From Cohnella thailandensis (GTDB lineage Bacteria; Bacillota; Bacilli; Paenibacillales; Paenibacillaceae), in NCBI RefSeq assembly GCF_014212135.1, contig NZ_JACJVQ010000002.1, positions 310,001-374,000 on the forward strand: a stretch of 64,000 bases of DNA, written 5' to 3'. A program made the translations under genes and the position numbers. Within the stretch, counting starts at the first letter, position 1. Every line of letters begins with the position of its first letter. Positions 8,260 to 16,834 of the stretch are shown in pieces. The notes under the pieces were generated by a model. It was given only the letters and a program-made list of their open reading frames with translations, was not told where the DNA came from and did no database searches.

Positions 8260-9303
8260 ATGAGTTTGATTGAAGCAAAAGGGCTCCGCAAAGTCTTCCG
8301 GCAGGCGGTCAAGGAGCCGGGGCTGAGGGGAGCGGTCAAGCACCTGTTCACGCAGAGATACGTAGACAAGCATGCGGTGGACGGCATCGACTTGACGATT
8401 CGCGAGGGAGAGACGGTCGCCTACGTCGGACCGAACGGCGCGGGCAAATCGACGACGATCAAGATGCTCAGCGGAGTGCTCGTGCCGACCTCCGGCGAGC
8501 TGCGGGTAGACGGCTTCGTGCCGCACAAGCAGCGAATGGAGAACGCCGTGCGGATCGGCGCCGTGTTCGGCCAGCGCACGCAGCTCTGGTGGGACATCCC
8601 GGTTCGCGAATCGCTGAACCTGCTGAAGGATATTTATCAGGTTCCGGAGGACGCCTTCCGGCGGAACCTCGACGCCTTCGTCGAGTTGCTCGGCATGGAG
8701 GAGTTCATTCACTTGTCCGCGCGCAAGCTGTCGCTCGGCCAACGGATGCGGGCCGATCTCGCGGCGGCGCTGCTCCACGATCCGAAGATCGTCTACCTGG
8801 ACGAGCCGACGATCGGCCTCGACGTCTCCGTCAAGCAGAAGATCCGCTCGTTCATCAAGCAGATGAACCGGGACAAGGGGACGACCTTGCTTCTGACGAC
8901 GCACGACCTGGGAGACATCGAGGATCTGTGCGAGCGTCTCGTCATCATCGACCATGGCCGAATCATCTACGACGGCAGCCTTCAGGCGGTCAAGGACGCC
9001 TTCGCGCGGGAACGCACGATTCATCTGCAGCTCGGCTCCGAGCTCGCGGAGCCTTCGCTGCTCTTCTCCGATCTGCCGGAGGTAGGAATGGATAGAACCG
9101 GGCCCTACCGATTGGCCATCCGCTTCGACCGCTTCCGGATCACCGCCAGCGAGATCGTCAAGCGGATCATCTCGCAGGCCGACGTCGCGGATTTTCATAT
9201 CGACGAGCCGAACATCGAGAGCATCATCCGGCGGGTATACGAGGGCAGCCTCGACCTGGAGCTCGCGGCGGAGTCGCCCGTCGCCGCATCTCGGGAGGCG
9301 TAG
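8260..9303 (+). CDS. ABC-2 type exporter ATP-binding protein
   Basis: A 347-residue ATPase that would power the two membrane proteins encoded next. Visible motifs are Walker A GPNGAGKST near residue 65, signature LSLGQRMRADLAAAL near 160, Walker B IVYLDEPT near 180, and the H-loop TTHD. The C-terminal extension of about 100 residues after the ATPase core is typical of drug/lipid export ATPases of the ABC-2 group. AAGGGG lies upstream of the ATG. The stop is 6 nt before the next gene, so the three genes form one operon. Substrate unknown. A viologen, antibiotic or polysaccharide exporter would look the same. Confidence 0.93.
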   Translation: MSLIEAKGLRKVFRQAVKEPGLRGAVKHLFTQRYVDKHAVDGIDLTIREGETVAYVGPNGAGKSTTIKMLSGVLVPTSGELRVDGFVPHKQRMENAVRIGAVFGQRTQLWWDIPVRESLNLLKDIYQVPEDAFRRNLDAFVELLGMEEFIHLSARKLSLGQRMRADLAAALLHDPKIVYLDEPTIGLDVSVKQKIRSFIKQMNRDKGTTLLLTTHDLGDIEDLCERLVIIDHGRIIYDGSLQAVKDAFARERTIHLQLGSELAEPSLLFSDLPEVGMDRTGPYRLAIRFDRFRITASEIVKRIISQADVADFHIDEPNIESIIRRVYEGSLDLELAAESPVAASREA

Positions 9304-9309
9304 GGAGCC

Positions 9310-10101
9310 ATGAAGAAATACGTCTCGCTCGCCGTCTGTTCCATGCAGAACACCCTCTCTTACCGATTGTCGTTCGTGCTTAATTTTCTCGGCAGCTTCA
9401 TCGCGCTTCTCGCTACCTACTTCTTATGGAGAGCTATCTACGACGGCCAGAGCGAGCTCGCCGGGTTCGATTGGAACCAGATGAAATCCTACCTGCTCGT
9501 CACCTTCTTCGCGAATTCGATGCTGAGCTATTACTCGGAATCCGGCATCACGAACAAGGTGATGGACGGCACCGTCGCGATGGACCTGCTGAAGCCGCTT
9601 AACTTCCAGAAGGCCCGGCTGGCCGAATCGCTCGGCTCCTGCGTGCTGGAGGGACTGCTCAGCGCCGTGCTGATCAGCGTCCTGGCGATCGCGGCGTTCG
9701 GGATCCCGATGCCGGTGGACGGCGTTAGCGGAATCCTGTTCGCGATCAGCATGCTCTCTTCCATTCTCGTCAAGTTCGGAATCGTCTATTGCACGGCGCT
9801 GATCTGCTTCTATACGACCAGCGGCTTCGGCGTCATCTGGGCGCGAATGGCCGTCACCAACCTGCTGTCGGGCGCTCTCGTCCCGTTCGCCTTCTTCCCG
9901 GATTGGCTCAGGAACGTCGCTATGGCCCTCCCCTTCCAAGGCATCGTGAACACGCCGACGACGATCTTCCTCGGCATGAGCGACACGCGGGAGGCCATCC
10001 TTCTCATCGCGGTGCAATGGTTCTGGATCGCGGCGCTCTGGCTGCTCGGCCGGTCGATGTGGGGCTGGGCGGTCCGTCAGATCACGATACACGGGGGTTA
10101 A
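9310..10101 (+). CDS. ABC-2 family permease, subunit 1
   Basis: A 263-residue integral membrane protein with about six hydrophobic segments (for example residues 20-42, 55-75 and 110-160). It fits the ABC-2 permease family that pairs as heterodimers with a single ATPase. It begins 6 nt after the ATPase stop and ends 2 nt before the next permease gene. The N-terminus MKKYVSLAVCSMQNTLSYR followed by a hydrophobic stretch and the mid-loop KVMDGTVAMDLLKPL are typical of this group. No substrate-defining motif is recognisable. Confidence 0.88.
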   Translation: MKKYVSLAVCSMQNTLSYRLSFVLNFLGSFIALLATYFLWRAIYDGQSELAGFDWNQMKSYLLVTFFANSMLSYYSESGITNKVMDGTVAMDLLKPLNFQKARLAESLGSCVLEGLLSAVLISVLAIAAFGIPMPVDGVSGILFAISMLSSILVKFGIVYCTALICFYTTSGFGVIWARMAVTNLLSGALVPFAFFPDWLRNVAMALPFQGIVNTPTTIFLGMSDTREAILLIAVQWFWIAALWLLGRSMWGWAVRQITIHGG

Positions 10102-10103
10102 CC

Positions 10104-10928
10104 ATGACAAGGACTACGCTATCGGTTCGCAACACGCCTCGGCGCATTCTGTTTCTCTATCGGAGATTGTTCGGCCAGCAGCTCAAGGCGATTCTCGAAT
10201 ATTCGTCGGATTTCTACGTCATGATAGGAGCGGCCGCCTTCACGCAGATCGTCGGCTTCCTGTTCCTGTGGGTCGTCTTCTCGCGAATTCCGGTCATCCA
10301 GGGCTGGGGCTTCTGGGAGGTGGCCTTTATGTACGCCATGATTTACTTCTCGGAAGGGGTCGGCTCGCTGTTCTTCGAAGGGACGTGGCGCATGCTGCGG
10401 CTCGTGAACATGGGGGAGCTGGACCGCTACCTCGTGCGGCCGATGCCGATCGTGCTGCAGATCTTCTGCACCGGCATCGGGATGAACGGAATAGGCAACA
10501 TCGCGATCGGCGGCGCCATCATCGGCATGTCGCTGTATCATGTGGACATCGATTGGAGCATAACTTCCGTTCTATCTGCGCTCGTCGTGCTCGCGTCCGC
10601 GCTTGCGGTCCGGATAGGGATCAACCTGGCCGCGAACTGCTCCGCTTTCTGGATTCGCACGAGCGGCAACGCTTTTCCCATCATGGTCCATAACATGGGC
10701 GAATTCGCGAAATATCCGATCACGATCTATTCGCTCGGGCTGCAATTGTTCCTGGCGCTCGGCGTCCCGTTCGCGTTCGTCAGCTTCGTTCCGGCGGCGG
10801 TGCTGTTCGGCAAGGAGGACTGGGCGGCATACGGCTGGCTAAGCCCGCTGGCGGCGGCATACGTCTTCGGAATCGCGCTGCTGCTGCTGCGGATCGGGCT
10901 CCGTCGTTACGAAAGCAGCGGGAACTGA
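10104..10928 (+). CDS. ABC-2 family permease, subunit 2
   Basis: A 274-residue membrane protein with about six hydrophobic segments, the second half of the exporter. The true start is ATG 10104, with GGGGGTT upstream, just past the stop of subunit 1. The open frame extends far upstream, but only as a shadow of that gene. The segment EGTWRMLRLVNMGELDRYLV followed by RPMPIV corresponds to the DxLLLKPL loop of subunit 1, showing common descent. No terminator is obvious after the stop. The operon is followed by an AT-rich region with its own promoter. Confidence 0.88.
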   Translation: MTRTTLSVRNTPRRILFLYRRLFGQQLKAILEYSSDFYVMIGAAAFTQIVGFLFLWVVFSRIPVIQGWGFWEVAFMYAMIYFSEGVGSLFFEGTWRMLRLVNMGELDRYLVRPMPIVLQIFCTGIGMNGIGNIAIGGAIIGMSLYHVDIDWSITSVLSALVVLASALAVRIGINLAANCSAFWIRTSGNAFPIMVHNMGEFAKYPITIYSLGLQLFLALGVPFAFVSFVPAAVLFGKEDWAAYGWLSPLAAAYVFGIALLLLRIGLRRYESSGN

Positions 10929-10969
10929 GGGGCCGGCTAAAAATATTTCGAGCTGTTAAATTCTTTTTG

Positions 10970-10997
10970 TTGATAAATTTAGAGTTTGTGATATTAT
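10970..10997 (+). promoter_or_regulatory. Sigma-A type promoter for the structured RNA
   Basis: TTGATA and TATTAT are separated by 16 nt. The surroundings are much AT-richer than the flanking genes. Transcription would start near 11004. Confidence 0.65.
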
Positions 10998-11003
10998 GAG
11001 TAT

Positions 11004-11402
11004 TGCGTTATTTGGAAAGCAGTTATTCAAAATATACGGGAGTCTTTCCAAGCAGATAATTTTTTGACCACATCCGCAAGGAAGTTAAGGCCATACGGAC
11101 AGCCGGGTCAAATGCCGATTGGCAACGTCGAGTTGCCTTATTGATTGAGTTAAAAGCTCAAATTTTATAAGTTTGGTTGCTATTCGACCGATGCATAGCA
11201 TCGCACATCAACTTGTGAAACGATCAATAAGAGTATTAAAGGCGATTATTTGCTATATAGACTCTGATACGTCACCGATATATTTTGAATATTAAGCGGC
11301 TTCCTTAGCGAGCTATGCCCCGTTTTGCGGCGGCATTTAATATTCCTGATTATCTAAACAAGTGTGATTACGCGATGATGCGTTTTTTACGCTTGTTTTT
11401 TT
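11004..11402 (+). ncRNA. Highly structured RNA, class not recognised
   Basis: This gene-free stretch between the ABC exporter and the polyamine genes is AT-rich and full of perfect complementarities. TTGGAAAG/CTTTCCAA pair at 11012-11019 and 11044-11051. TTTGACC/GGTCAAA pair at 11063-11069 and 11106-11112. GGCAAC/GTTGCC pair at 11121-11126 and 11132-11137. A nine-pair stem CTTATTGAT/ATCAATAAG (11137-11145 and 11223-11231) encloses two hairpins, one of them CGATGC-ata-GCATCG at 11189-11203. A second nine-pair stem GAATATTAA/TTAATATTC (11287-11295 and 11337-11345) encloses a GC-rich hairpin. It starts at a good promoter and ends at an intrinsic terminator, so it is either an independent RNA of about 400 nt or a large attenuator leader for the next operon. 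No open frame in it looks coding. I cannot match it to tmRNA, SRP RNA, RNase P RNA, T-box or common riboswitch signatures. Confidence 0.65.
11357..11402 (+). terminator. Intrinsic terminator ending the structured RNA
   Basis: AACAAGTG (11357-11364) pairs with CGCTTGTT (11390-11397), enclosing an ACGC/GCGT mini-stem, and is followed by seven T. It lies 67 nt upstream of the carboxynorspermidine synthase start, with no second promoter evident between. Confidence 0.75.
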
Positions 11403-11469
11403 GTGCGAATAAAGCGAATGGCGAGCATCCGAACCCAACAACAATCCATGAGCAAGGGAGAGCGAGAAA

Positions 11470-12711
11470 ATGGGAAAAGCGCTTATTATCGGTGCCGGTG
11501 GAGTGGCTTCCGTAGCCGTCCACAAATGTGTTCAAAACAGTGAGGTCTTCGAGGAAATCTGTATCGCGAGCCGTACCAAATCCAAGTGCGACGATCTGAA
11601 GGCGAAGCTCGACGGGGGCAAAACGAAGATTTCGACCGCTCAGGTCGATGCCGACAACGTGGACGAGCTTATTGCCCTGATCAATGAGTTCAAGCCGGAT
11701 ATCGTCATGAACCTGGCTCTCCCGTACCAGGATCTGACGATCATGGACGCTTGCCTCGCGACGAAGACCCATTACATGGACACCGCCAACTATGAGCCGG
11801 AAGATACCGCCAAGTTCGAATACAAGTGGCAGTGGGAATACCGCGAGCGCTTCGAGAAAGCCGGCATCACCGCCCTTCTCGGCAGCGGCTTCGACCCGGG
11901 CGTTACGGGCGTGTTCTCGGCTTATGCCCTCAAGCACTACTTCGACGAGATCGAATACATCGACATTCTGGACTGCAACGGCGGCGATCACGGCTATCCG
12001 TTCGCGACGAACTTCAACCCGGAGATCAACATCCGCGAAGTATCCGCCAACGGCCGATACTGGGAGAACGGCGAATGGATCGAAACGAAGCCGATGGAGA
12101 TCAAGCGCGTTTACGACTTCGCCGAAGTCGGCCAGAAGGATATGTACCTGCTGTACCACGAGGAGCTGGAATCCCTTGCCCAGAACATTCCGGGGCTCAA
12201 GCGCATCCGCTTCTTCATGACCTTCGGCCAAAGCTACCTGACTCACCTCAAGGCATTGGAGAACGTAGGAATGACTTCCATCGAGCCGATCGAGTTCGAA
12301 GGCAAGCAGATCATTCCGCTTCAATTCCTGAAGGCCGTCCTGCCGGATCCGGCTTCGCTCGGACCTCGCACCGTCGGCAAGACGAACATCGGATGCATTT
12401 TCCAAGGCAAGAAAGACGGCAAGCCGGTTTCGTACTACGTGTACAATGTCTGCGACCACCAGGAGTGCTACAAGGAAGTCGGCTCCCAAGCGATCTCCTA
12501 CACGACCGGCGTTCCTGCCATGATCGGCGCGGCTATGGTTCTGACGGGCAAATGGAACAAGCCGGGCGTCTACAACGTCGAAGAATTCGATCCGGATCCG
12601 TTCATGGAAGAGTTGAACAAATGGGGACTTCCATGGGTAGAAAATTTCAATCCTGTACTGGTTGACGACGGAGAAGAAGCTCCTAAGCAACAACCGGCTC
12701 TGGTTCGCTAA
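11470..12711 (+). CDS. Carboxynorspermidine/carboxyspermidine synthase (saccharopine dehydrogenase family)
   Basis: A 413-residue NADPH-dependent enzyme that condenses aspartate semialdehyde with a diamine (putrescine or 1,3-diaminopropane) to give carboxyspermidine or carboxynorspermidine. The N-terminal Rossmann motif is IIGAGGVASVAVHK. Further family blocks are NLALPYQDLTIMDACL, HYMDTANYEP, GSGFDPGVTGVFSAYA and GYPFATNFNPEINIREV. These distinguish it from true saccharopine dehydrogenases. The start has AAGGGAGAG upstream. It is followed 4 nt later by nspC, completing the alternative spermidine route. The upstream terminator suggests expression by readthrough or antitermination from the structured leader (inference). 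Confidence 0.93.
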   Translation: MGKALIIGAGGVASVAVHKCVQNSEVFEEICIASRTKSKCDDLKAKLDGGKTKISTAQVDADNVDELIALINEFKPDIVMNLALPYQDLTIMDACLATKTHYMDTANYEPEDTAKFEYKWQWEYRERFEKAGITALLGSGFDPGVTGVFSAYALKHYFDEIEYIDILDCNGGDHGYPFATNFNPEINIREVSANGRYWENGEWIETKPMEIKRVYDFAEVGQKDMYLLYHEELESLAQNIPGLKRIRFFMTFGQSYLTHLKALENVGMTSIEPIEFEGKQIIPLQFLKAVLPDPASLGPRTVGKTNIGCIFQGKKDGKPVSYYVYNVCDHQECYKEVGSQAISYTTGVPAMIGAAMVLTGKWNKPGVYNVEEFDPDPFMEELNKWGLPWVENFNPVLVDDGEEAPKQQPALVR

Positions 12712-12715
12712 GCAG

Positions 12716-13843
12716 ATGCGCTTCGACCAGCTGCCTACGCCTTGCTACGTCGTCGATGAGGCTCTCATCGAGAAGAATCTGAAGATCCTAAGCGGCGTCA
12801 TGCAGCGAACGGGAGCCAAGATTGTTTTGGCGCAGAAAGCATTCTCCATGACAACCCTATACCCCCTTATTGGAGAATACTTGAGCGGAACGACCGCAAG
12901 CGGATTATATGAAGCCAGGCTAGGCCACGAAGAGATGGGCAAGGAGACTCACGTCTTTGCCCCGGCCTATCGGGAAGACGAGATCGACGAGATTCTCTCC
13001 ATCTGCGATCATGTTATTTTTAATTCCTTCTCCCAACTGGAGAGGTATAAAGATCGGGCACTCCAAGCCGGCAGAAAAGTAGGCCTGCGCATCAATCCGG
13101 AATGCTCGACGCAAGTGGGGCATGAGATTTACGATCCTTGTTCTCCCGGCTCCCGCTTCGGGGTCAAGCAAGGGGATTTCCGTCCGGAATTGCTGGATGG
13201 CGTAACCGGCCTGCACTTCCATACCCTCTGCCAGCAGAACTCCGACGACCTGGAGACCACGCTGAATGCCGTGGAGGCGAGGTTCGGGGAGTGGCTGCCT
13301 CAGATGGAATGGATTAATTTCGGCGGCGGCCATCATATCACGAGAGACGATTACGATATCCCGAGGCTCGAAGCCTGCATCAAGAGAATGCAGGACAAAT
13401 ACGGCCTTGAGGTGTACTTAGAGCCTGGAGAAGCCGTTGCGCTCAACGCGGGCTACTTGATCGCCTCCGTGCTGGATCTTCATAAGAACGGCATCGACAT
13501 CGCGATTCTGGACACCTCGGCGACTTGCCATATGCCGGACGTGCTGGAAATGCCGTATCGGCCTCCGGTTATGGAGAGCGGCGAGCCGGGTGAGAAGGCG
13601 CATACTTATCGCCTGGCAGGCCAAACGTGCCTGACGGGCGACGTGATCGGGGATTATTCGTTCGATCGGCCGCTTCGGTGCGGCGACCGTCTCGTGTTCG
13701 GCGACATGGCGATCTACTCCATGGTGAAGACCAACACCTTCAACGGCATGGCTCTTCCCGCCATTGCGATTCAAGGCAAAGACGGAGATTGCCGAGTCGT
13801 ACGCGAGTTTGGCTATGAGGATTTCAAGATTCGGTTGGCATAG
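12716..13843 (+). CDS. nspC: Carboxynorspermidine decarboxylase
   Basis: A 375-residue PLP-dependent decarboxylase of the alanine-racemase fold that turns carboxyspermidine or carboxynorspermidine into the free polyamine. Family landmarks are the N-terminus MRFDQLPTPCYVVDE, the PLP-lysine region VLAQKAFSM, HFHTLCQQNSDDLE, WINFGGGHHITRDDYD and CHMPDVLEMPYRPP. The frame is open back to a TTG at 12662, inside the upstream gene. ATG 12716, four bases after that stop, matches the usual N-terminus and is preferred although its ribosome site is weak, suggesting translational coupling. A strong terminator follows directly. Confidence 0.94.
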   Translation: MRFDQLPTPCYVVDEALIEKNLKILSGVMQRTGAKIVLAQKAFSMTTLYPLIGEYLSGTTASGLYEARLGHEEMGKETHVFAPAYREDEIDEILSICDHVIFNSFSQLERYKDRALQAGRKVGLRINPECSTQVGHEIYDPCSPGSRFGVKQGDFRPELLDGVTGLHFHTLCQQNSDDLETTLNAVEARFGEWLPQMEWINFGGGHHITRDDYDIPRLEACIKRMQDKYGLEVYLEPGEAVALNAGYLIASVLDLHKNGIDIAILDTSATCHMPDVLEMPYRPPVMESGEPGEKAHTYRLAGQTCLTGDVIGDYSFDRPLRCGDRLVFGDMAIYSMVKTNTFNGMALPAIAIQGKDGDCRVVREFGYEDFKIRLA

Positions 13844-13849
13844 GAAAAA

Positions 13850-13890
13850 GCCGGCACCTGCATTTTTCGGCAGGTGTCGGCTTTTTTTTT
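13850..13890 (+). terminator. Strong intrinsic terminator after nspC
   Basis: Two 12-base arms, 13850-13861 and 13870-13881, pair with a single G-U and are followed by nine T. A-rich sequence in front could let it act on the opposite strand as well. Confidence 0.9.
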
Positions 13891-14037
13891 GCATGCAATT
13901 TCGTCTCTACGTTCGCCATTCAGTCGTACGGGATATGTAGATTTTCTAGGCTAATCCGCAGATAGTCTCATTCGAGACGATCTCCGCAATGTTATGTGGA
14001 CATGCATTGTCCGACGAATACTGTATTAACGGCCCGA

Positions 14038-14060
14038 AGCCACCGGCTAAGCCGGTGGCT
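14038..14060. repeat. Perfect 10-bp palindromic hairpin, no T tract
   Basis: AGCCACCGGC-taa-GCCGGTGGCT. It lies in a 200-nt gene-free stretch between nspC and the convergent DUF4832 gene. It is not followed by T on either strand, so it is not a normal terminator. It resembles terminal hairpins of IS200/IS605-type elements. No tnpA or tnpB fragment is visible nearby. Confidence 0.5.
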
Positions 14061-14096
14061 ATTGATTAAATACTGGATTATTTAATAGAAACTCCT

Positions 14097-16709
14097 CTAC
14101 TCGAACCGGATTTCGTCGATCGTAAAGTTGCCCGTGAACGAGCTATGCTTGAACTTTCTGGCCGTCGCCTTGTCGAAGCCCGCGAAGTCGATTAGCGGGA
14201 TGCGGATCGTCTGATAGGCGGCCGTCGCGGCGACGGTCTTCGTCCCCTTCGCTCCCCCGGCATCCCACATCGTGACGCTGAACGACGCGCCGTTCGTGCT
14301 GCTCTTTACAACGTATACAAGGTGAGTGTAGGCGGACAGGTCGACGTTCGTCTCGGAGGCGCTGAACGTGGCGTCCCACCAACTGACGCCGCTGAGCGTC
14401 ACGCTTGATCCGTCGCTCGAGGAGCTGCCGTCTCCCCAGTAGCTGCCTCCCATATCGTTCGTGTGCAGCGTGTTGTACTGGGAAGGGTTGTCGTAGTTGT
14501 CGAAGACGAGAGGCGTCACTCCGCCGCTCCCGCTCGTCGTCACGGACAGCGGCGCGCTGGCCGCCGACACGTTGCCGGCCGCGTCGCGGGCTTTGACGGT
14601 GAACGAGTACGCCGTGCCGGCGGACAGTCCGCTCACCGTCGCGGTCGTGCCGGTCGAGCTCGCGGCCAGCGTCGAGCCGCGGTAGACGTCGTACCCGACG
14701 ACGCCGACGTTGTCCGCGGACGCCGTCCACGAAAGCGTGACGCTCGCGCTCGTAACGGAGCTCGCCGCTAAGCTCGCAGGCGCCGTAGGAGCCTGCGTAT
14801 CCCCCGCGCCTACGGGACTTGCGCTCACGACGATGCGGTCGATGTCCGGCGCATAGCCGGTCGGCTGGGACAACAGAAGCGTGTTGGCTCCCGCCTGCAG
14901 ATGCACCGTCGTATTCAGCGAAGCGACCGTCGTCCAGCCGCCTGAGCTCGGGAAGCTGACCGAAGCGCCCGCCCCGGCGTTCGCGCTGAGCACGGCCGAG
15001 CGGGTAGCTTCTCCGTTCAGGTAATGGATCGTCACCGTATAATCGCCTGCGGAAGGCGCCGCGATCCCGTTGAACCGCAACGTGCCGCTCCCGTTGCCGA
15101 TATAGCCGACCTTGCTCCCTCCGGAGCAGGTCGCGCAGCTCGCGACGGCCGCCGAGCCCGCGAGCGTGTTGGCCGCCGCTTCCGCCTCATAAGAGGTCGT
15201 GCCGGTCGGCTCCGTGCCCGGCCCCGGCGTTAAAGGCGGATCGGGGAGCGTCGTCGACGTCGTCGCTGTCGCGGACACATGGAATCCGGACAGCGTCAGC
15301 CAGCCGTCGCGGTTCGCATCCTGCCGAGTGTTCGCGAAACGAAGCGTTTTGCCCCCCGAGAGCGGGTTAACGACTCGCATGACCAACTTATAGTCGCCGG
15401 CGGGTAGATTGTGGTTCGCGCTGTATGAGAAATCGTAATCCGTACCGCCGGGCTGCACGCTTTTCAAATTCCAGCTTGCCGTTCCGAGCGACTTGACCCA
15501 AGTGTCGGAAGAGCTCAGTACGCCGAACTCGACCGGCCAATTGTAGTAGAACGGGGCCACGCCCTTGTTCTGCAGCTTGACGTTGACCTGCAGCGAGGAA
15601 GCCGGCGAGTCGGCCAGCTGCACGGCGGAGTTGTAAAGGGTATAACCCAGCATCTTGTGCGCCCGCAGCGCGTTCGCCGAAGCGGTGTCGTCCGGGAGCG
15701 AAGACTTGTACACCCGGTCGTACATGAGCCAGGAAGCATGCGTCGTCTCGACGGAGGTTTGGAAGTCTTGGCCGTTCTGGTTCGGCCAATGCTGCCAGAA
15801 GCTCGTATCCTGCTGAAGCGGAGGATAGAACTCGCCCCCGATGGGATGCGTCTGCCAGACGTTCTGCAGGCCGTTCTGCGTGACGAGATTCCAGAAGTCC
15901 CAATCCGTATCGAACAGCGTCGCGTACGAGAAGGAATCGTCATGGTAGCCGAAGGCGTTCTTCAACGTCGACGTGCTGGCGGAATAGGGGTAACGGGCAA
16001 GCACATGCGTCGTGTCGAACGCGTCCTTGAACGCCGTCAACAGCGCGTCTCTATTCGTCTGGTTCATCTGCCAATCGTTCGGAGCGGCGTCGTACGGCCA
16101 TGTATGCCACTCTCCCCAGAAGCCGTACAGGCCCGCCGTCACGAAGCCGATCCGCGGATCTCCGTCGTACCTTGCGCCGAGCGCGGCGACGAACTGGCGC
16201 AGCGCCAGGTTCAGATTAGCGTCGTTCCAGTCGGGAGCCAGGCTGTGCGTCGAGCCGTCGTGGTTGCCGTTCTGATCGTAGTCCCGGGTCGTCAGGCCTC
16301 CGTCGATCAGAAACTGGGGAATGCCGGTCGCGCGACCGGGGTAATCGACATAAACGCGGAAGACCGCCTGGTTGCCCCGGCTCGCGATATCGTTCAGATA
16401 AGCGTCCAGCGGAGCCCAATTATACGTGTTCCAGCCGGTCATCAGGTCGCGAAGCGAGATATAGAACCATTCCAGACTGTGAGGAAAATCGTTGTTGGGG
16501 TCGACCGAGTCCGAGGGCAGCTTGGAGAAAGGCATAAACCCCTTTAGCGGGTTCAGCTCCAGCCCCGGTTTGTTCGGGTCGTACGTCTGGGTCTGCCATT
16601 CGCCGGAGGCGGAGGCGGGCGGGACCTTGAAGTTGATGAGCAGCATCGTTCCGATCAGGACTAAGACGGTCAGGACCAATCCGGGTTTTGCGAGTCTTGC
16701 GTTCGACAT
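14097..16709 (-). CDS. Secreted DUF4874/DUF4832 protein with CBM and FN3 modules
   Basis: An 870-residue exported protein. ATG 16709 gives a signal-anchor (residues 7-35, cleavage probable after ASASG), with GGAG upstream; the frame is open further upstream but lacks a signal. Residues 40-480 are a DUF4874 plus DUF4832 barrel-like region with [23 protein letters not shown] (Glu200) and GGEFYPP (Glu293). Residues 506-640 look like a CBM35/CBM6 galactose-binding fold. Residues 650-735 are a fibronectin type III domain ([19 protein letters not shown]). Residues 740-870 are a second beta-sandwich resembling the CBM-like modules of the neighbour. It is the last gene of the ABC/DUF4832 operon. Function is unknown; a glycoside hydrolase role is inferred. 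Confidence 0.85.
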   Translation of the reverse strand: MSNARLAKPGLVLTVLVLIGTMLLINFKVPPASASGEWQTQTYDPNKPGLELNPLKGFMPFSKLPSDSVDPNNDFPHSLEWFYISLRDLMTGWNTYNWAPLDAYLNDIASRGNQAVFRVYVDYPGRATGIPQFLIDGGLTTRDYDQNGNHDGSTHSLAPDWNDANLNLALRQFVAALGARYDGDPRIGFVTAGLYGFWGEWHTWPYDAAPNDWQMNQTNRDALLTAFKDAFDTTHVLARYPYSASTSTLKNAFGYHDDSFSYATLFDTDWDFWNLVTQNGLQNVWQTHPIGGEFYPPLQQDTSFWQHWPNQNGQDFQTSVETTHASWLMYDRVYKSSLPDDTASANALRAHKMLGYTLYNSAVQLADSPASSLQVNVKLQNKGVAPFYYNWPVEFGVLSSSDTWVKSLGTASWNLKSVQPGGTDYDFSYSANHNLPAGDYKLVMRVVNPLSGGKTLRFANTRQDANRDGWLTLSGFHVSATATTSTTLPDPPLTPGPGTEPTGTTSYEAEAAANTLAGSAAVASCATCSGGSKVGYIGNGSGTLRFNGIAAPSAGDYTVTIHYLNGEATRSAVLSANAGAGASVSFPSSGGWTTVASLNTTVHLQAGANTLLLSQPTGYAPDIDRIVVSASPVGAGDTQAPTAPASLAASSVTSASVTLSWTASADNVGVVGYDVYRGSTLAASSTGTTATVSGLSAGTAYSFTVKARDAAGNVSAASAPLSVTTSGSGGVTPLVFDNYDNPSQYNTLHTNDMGGSYWGDGSSSSDGSSVTLSGVSWWDATFSASETNVDLSAYTHLVYVVKSSTNGASFSVTMWDAGGAKGTKTVAATAAYQTIRIPLIDFAGFDKATARKFKHSSFTGNFTIDEIRFE

Positions 16710-16793
16710 TACCTCGTTCACTCCTCTTCGCGTGGGATAAAATGACGGATGCGTTCGGCGAGCCTGCTCGCCGCTCTTGCTCCTCACCCCCTC

Positions 16794-16822
16794 TCCGGCG
16801 CGGACTCGCGACCCGCGCCGGA
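16794..16822 (-). repeat. Intergenic hairpin between the two DUF4832 genes
   Basis: TCCGGCGCG and CGCGCCGGA (16794-16802 and 16814-16822) form a GC-only stem of at least nine pairs without a T tract. Likely an mRNA-stabilising or attenuating hairpin inside the operon. Confidence 0.5.
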
Positions 16823-16834
16823 TTCTCCCTCGAC

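Noticed and set aside
9789..10103. Upstream extension of the second ABC-2 permease
   Set aside because: Out-of-frame translation of the first permease gene; the ribosome site and homology place the start at 10104.
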